Shown here: positions 7,023 through 8,429 of the stretch, in pieces
How positions within the stretch are numbered: the first letter of the stretch is position 1
Layout: each line of letters begins with the position of its first letter
Assembly: GCA_900319195.1 (NCBI GenBank)
Contig: ONNL01000126.1
Coordinates: 1-8,429 of the forward strand
Reading direction: 5' to 3'
DNA length: 8,429 nt
Source of the DNA: an uncultured Ruminococcus sp.
Lineage (GTDB): Bacteria; Bacillota; Clostridia; Oscillospirales; Ruminococcaceae
The notes under the pieces: model-generated
What the model saw: only the letters and a program-made list of their open reading frames with translations
Databases searched by the model: none
What the model was told of the DNA's origin: nothing
Made by a program: the position numbers and the translations under genes

Positions 7023-7110
7023 TTTTAGGTGGCCGTTACGGGTCGGCATTTGCGTATTTGCAGTATTATAAGCAAATGCGAACGCCGCTCGAATAAAAAA
7101 ACACCTAAAA
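7023..7110 (+). repeat. 88-bp nested inverted-repeat element (structured leader or miniature element)
   Basis: The ends are perfect 9-bp inverted repeats, TTTTAGGTG (7023-7031) and CACCTAAAA (7102-7110). Inside them CGGGTCGGC (7039-7047) pairs with GCCGCTCG (7084-7091) around one bulged T and with one G-T pair. Innermost, CGTATTTGC (7053-7061) pairs with GCAAATGCG (7072-7080) with one G-T pair and a 10-nt loop. The three helices are nested and mutually compatible. The 3' strand of the inner helix can instead pair with GCATTTGC (7046-7053), because ATTTGC occurs twice. No T tract follows, so it is not an intrinsic terminator. No target-site duplication is evident at the ends. Confidence 0.65.
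7072..7085 (+). repeat. 14-bp direct repeat, copy 2 (inside the element before manA)
   Basis: This copy of GCAAATGCGAACGC is identical to 4628-4641. It supplies the 3' strand of the innermost helix of the 7023-7110 element and runs into the next helix. Confidence 0.75.
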
Positions 7111-7137
7111 GCTTGTTTATCATCTCAAATCACACAC

Positions 7138-7142
7138 GGAGG
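7138..7142 (+). promoter_or_regulatory. Ribosome binding site of manA
   Basis: GGAGG lies 6 nt before the ATG at 7149. It rules out the longer in-frame reading from GTG 7029, which would translate the inverted-repeat element and has no ribosome binding site. Confidence 0.9.
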
Positions 7143-7148
7143 AAAATT

Positions 7149-8105
7149 ATGACACCATTTGAACTTATACCACCCATAAAAGACTATCTCTGGGGCGGAA
7201 CACGTCTGCGCGATGAATACGGCAAAAAGAGCAACACCGATATTCTTGCGGAGAGCTGGGAGCTCGCCTGCCACAAGGACGGGCAGTCCGTTATAGCAGA
7301 CGGCGAATACAAGGGCAAGACGCTCTCGTATTTCCTCGCTGAGCACCCCGAGGCTTCGGGAACGAACTGCGAGAAATTCGAGTATTTCCCCGTGCTAATA
7401 AAGCTCATAGACGCAAAAAACAATCTCTCCGTTCAGGTGCACCCCGATAACGAGTACGCTCAGAGAGTAGAGGGAGAATACGGAAAAACAGAGATGTGGT
7501 ACATCGTGGACTGCGACGAGGGCGCGGAGCTCATCTACGGCTTCAGGGACAGGATAAGCCGCGAGGAATTCCGCAAGGCTATCGAGGAAAACACGCTTCT
7601 TGACAAGGTGAACAGTGTGCCCGTCAAAAAGGGAGACGTTTTCTTTATCAAGTCTGGTACTCTCCACGCTATCGGCAAGGGCATACTCATTGCTGAGATA
7701 CAGCAGAATTCCAACACAACCTACCGTGTTTACGACTACGGCAGGGTAGGAGCGGACGGCAAGCCGAGACAGCTCCACATAGACAAGGCGCTTGAGGTCA
7801 CGAACCTCTCTCCAACAAAGCCTTATATCCCCGCAAAGCCTGTTCAGCTCAGCGGCAGGACAGTGCAGATACTTGCGGACTGCGAATACTTTACGGTATC
7901 GAAGCAGAACATTGAGGCAGAGGCTGAAATGTGTGCGGACAAGGCTTCATTCAATCATATTCTCGTCCTTGACGGTGAGGGGACCCTCACAGCACCCGAG
8001 TGCGAGATAAAGCTTAAAAAAGGTACAAGCGTGTTTGTTCCGGCAGGCACGGGAAGATACAATATTATCGGCAGGACGGATATGATCGTCACCGAGATAA
8101 AATAA
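7149..8105 (+). CDS. manA: Mannose-6-phosphate isomerase, class I
   Basis: A 318-residue zinc-dependent phosphomannose isomerase that interconverts mannose-6-phosphate and fructose-6-phosphate in the cytoplasm. It links mannose use to glycolysis or, in reverse, supplies mannose-6-phosphate for GDP-mannose. The cupin begins with the family start FELIPPIKDYLWGGTRL. Predicted zinc ligands are Q96 and H98 (SVQVHPDN), E115 (KTEMWYIVD) and H173 (SGTLHAIG). The active-site region IQQNSNTTYRVYDYGR follows. Length matches the short Firmicutes ManA type (about 315 residues) rather than the longer enterobacterial enzyme of about 390. The start is fixed by GGAGG at 7138-7142. The ROK kinase gene begins 13 nt downstream, so the two form an operon. 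Substrate specificity for mannose-6-phosphate is the family norm and was not tested here. Confidence 0.95.
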   Translation: MTPFELIPPIKDYLWGGTRLRDEYGKKSNTDILAESWELACHKDGQSVIADGEYKGKTLSYFLAEHPEASGTNCEKFEYFPVLIKLIDAKNNLSVQVHPDNEYAQRVEGEYGKTEMWYIVDCDEGAELIYGFRDRISREEFRKAIEENTLLDKVNSVPVKKGDVFFIKSGTLHAIGKGILIAEIQQNSNTTYRVYDYGRVGADGKPRQLHIDKALEVTNLSPTKPYIPAKPVQLSGRTVQILADCEYFTVSKQNIEAEAEMCADKASFNHILVLDGEGTLTAPECEIKLKKGTSVFVPAGTGRYNIIGRTDMIVTEIK

Positions 8106-8118
8106 CAGGAGGCTCTAT

Positions 8119-8429
8119 ATGAAATATTACGTAGGAATCGACCTCGGCGGTACAAATATCGTCGCAGGAGTTGTAGACGAAAACTACAGCATCATCGCTA
8201 AGGCAAGCACAAAGACGAACCGTCCCCGTCCTGAGAAGGACATCGCGGACGACATGGCTAAAATGGCTGTTCAGGCTTGCGAGAACGCAAATATCAGCAT
8301 TGATGACGTTGAATGGATAGGTATCGGCACTCCCGGTATCGCAAACAGCAAGACGGGCATCATCGAGTATTCAAACAACCTCGGCTTCAAGAACACACCT
8401 ATGGTGAAGTACATTCAGGAGTCGATAAA
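8119..8429 (+). CDS. ROK-family sugar kinase, probable glucokinase (3' partial)
   Basis: Only the first 103 codons are in the window; the frame is open to the last base. The protein starts MKYYVGIDLGGTNIVAGVVD, the ASKHA/ROK phosphate-binding motif with D8 and G10-G11-T12. The later segment WIGIGTPGIANSKTGIIEY, followed by SNNLGFKNTPM, matches the second ROK motif (GIGxPGxVDxxxGxxxxxxNLxW) of clostridial and bacillar glucokinases. The catalytic Asp and the zinc-binding CxCGxxGC loop would lie beyond the end. ROK glucokinases phosphorylate glucose with ATP; a mannokinase or fructokinase cannot be excluded, and pairing with manA makes mannose or fructose reasonable. AGGAGG (8107-8112) lies 6 nt before the ATG. 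The absence of an N-terminal winged helix argues against a ROK repressor. Confidence 0.88.
   Translation, partial: MKYYVGIDLGGTNIVAGVVDENYSIIAKASTKTNRPRPEKDIADDMAKMAVQACENANISIDDVEWIGIGTPGIANSKTGIIEYSNNLGFKNTPMVKYIQESI

Noticed and set aside
7023..7110. Inverted-repeat element as an intrinsic terminator for the GH74 gene
   Set aside because: No T tract follows the helices on the + strand. The A7 run at 7095-7101 would be a T run on the - strand, but there it precedes the hairpins rather than following them.
7029..7148. In-frame GTG extension adding 40 residues to ManA
   Set aside because: The extra residues do not resemble ManA, no ribosome binding site precedes the GTG, and the stretch is the inverted-repeat element. 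GGAGG before ATG 7149 is decisive.

Overview
The window looks like chromosome of a Gram-positive, plant-fibre-degrading clostridium, most likely Ruminococcus or a close relative (Oscillospiraceae). The grounds are moderately high GC with strong G/C-ending codon choice, AGGAGG-type ribosome binding sites, AT-rich sigma-A-like promoters with extended -10 boxes, and a lipoprotein xyloglucanase. This is inference from sequence character; no marker gene fixes the species. Every confident gene is on the + strand.

Layout. Bases 1-103 are the last 33 codons of ribosomal protein L7/L12 (rplL), closed by a clear intrinsic terminator at 122-153. A gene-free stretch follows (154-400) with two candidate extended -10 promoters, a 12-bp palindrome and a GC-rich hairpin. 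Next is a tightly packed housekeeping operon: polA (401-2935), rimI (2935-3393), tsaD (3397-4407) and a 64-residue cysteine-rich protein (4407-4601). The junctions are a TGATG overlap, a 3-nt gap and a second TGATG overlap, so translational coupling is likely. A weak hairpin at 4645-4664 may end this unit.

A second block has its own promoter (4691-4719). It encodes a 738-residue lipoprotein GH74 xyloglucanase (4757-6973) with nine Asp-box repeats and the two catalytic Asp positions of the family. After a 175-bp gap come manA (mannose-6-phosphate isomerase, 7149-8105) and, 13 nt later, the first 103 codons of a ROK-family sugar kinase (8119 to the window end). The kinase and isomerase would feed hexoses released from glycans into fructose-6-phosphate and glycolysis, but co-regulation with the xyloglucanase is not shown.

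The least explained part is the 7016-7110 gap. A TATAAT box is followed at once by an 88-bp element (7023-7110) that folds into three nested helices and ends in perfect 9-bp inverted repeats. A 14-base piece of this element recurs exactly upstream of the xyloglucanase promoter (4628-4641). The element could be a structured leader RNA of manA or a small mobile/dispersed intergenic repeat. The rest of the window is recognisable housekeeping and carbohydrate metabolism; I see no defence system, CRISPR array, tRNA, rRNA, transposase or phage gene.
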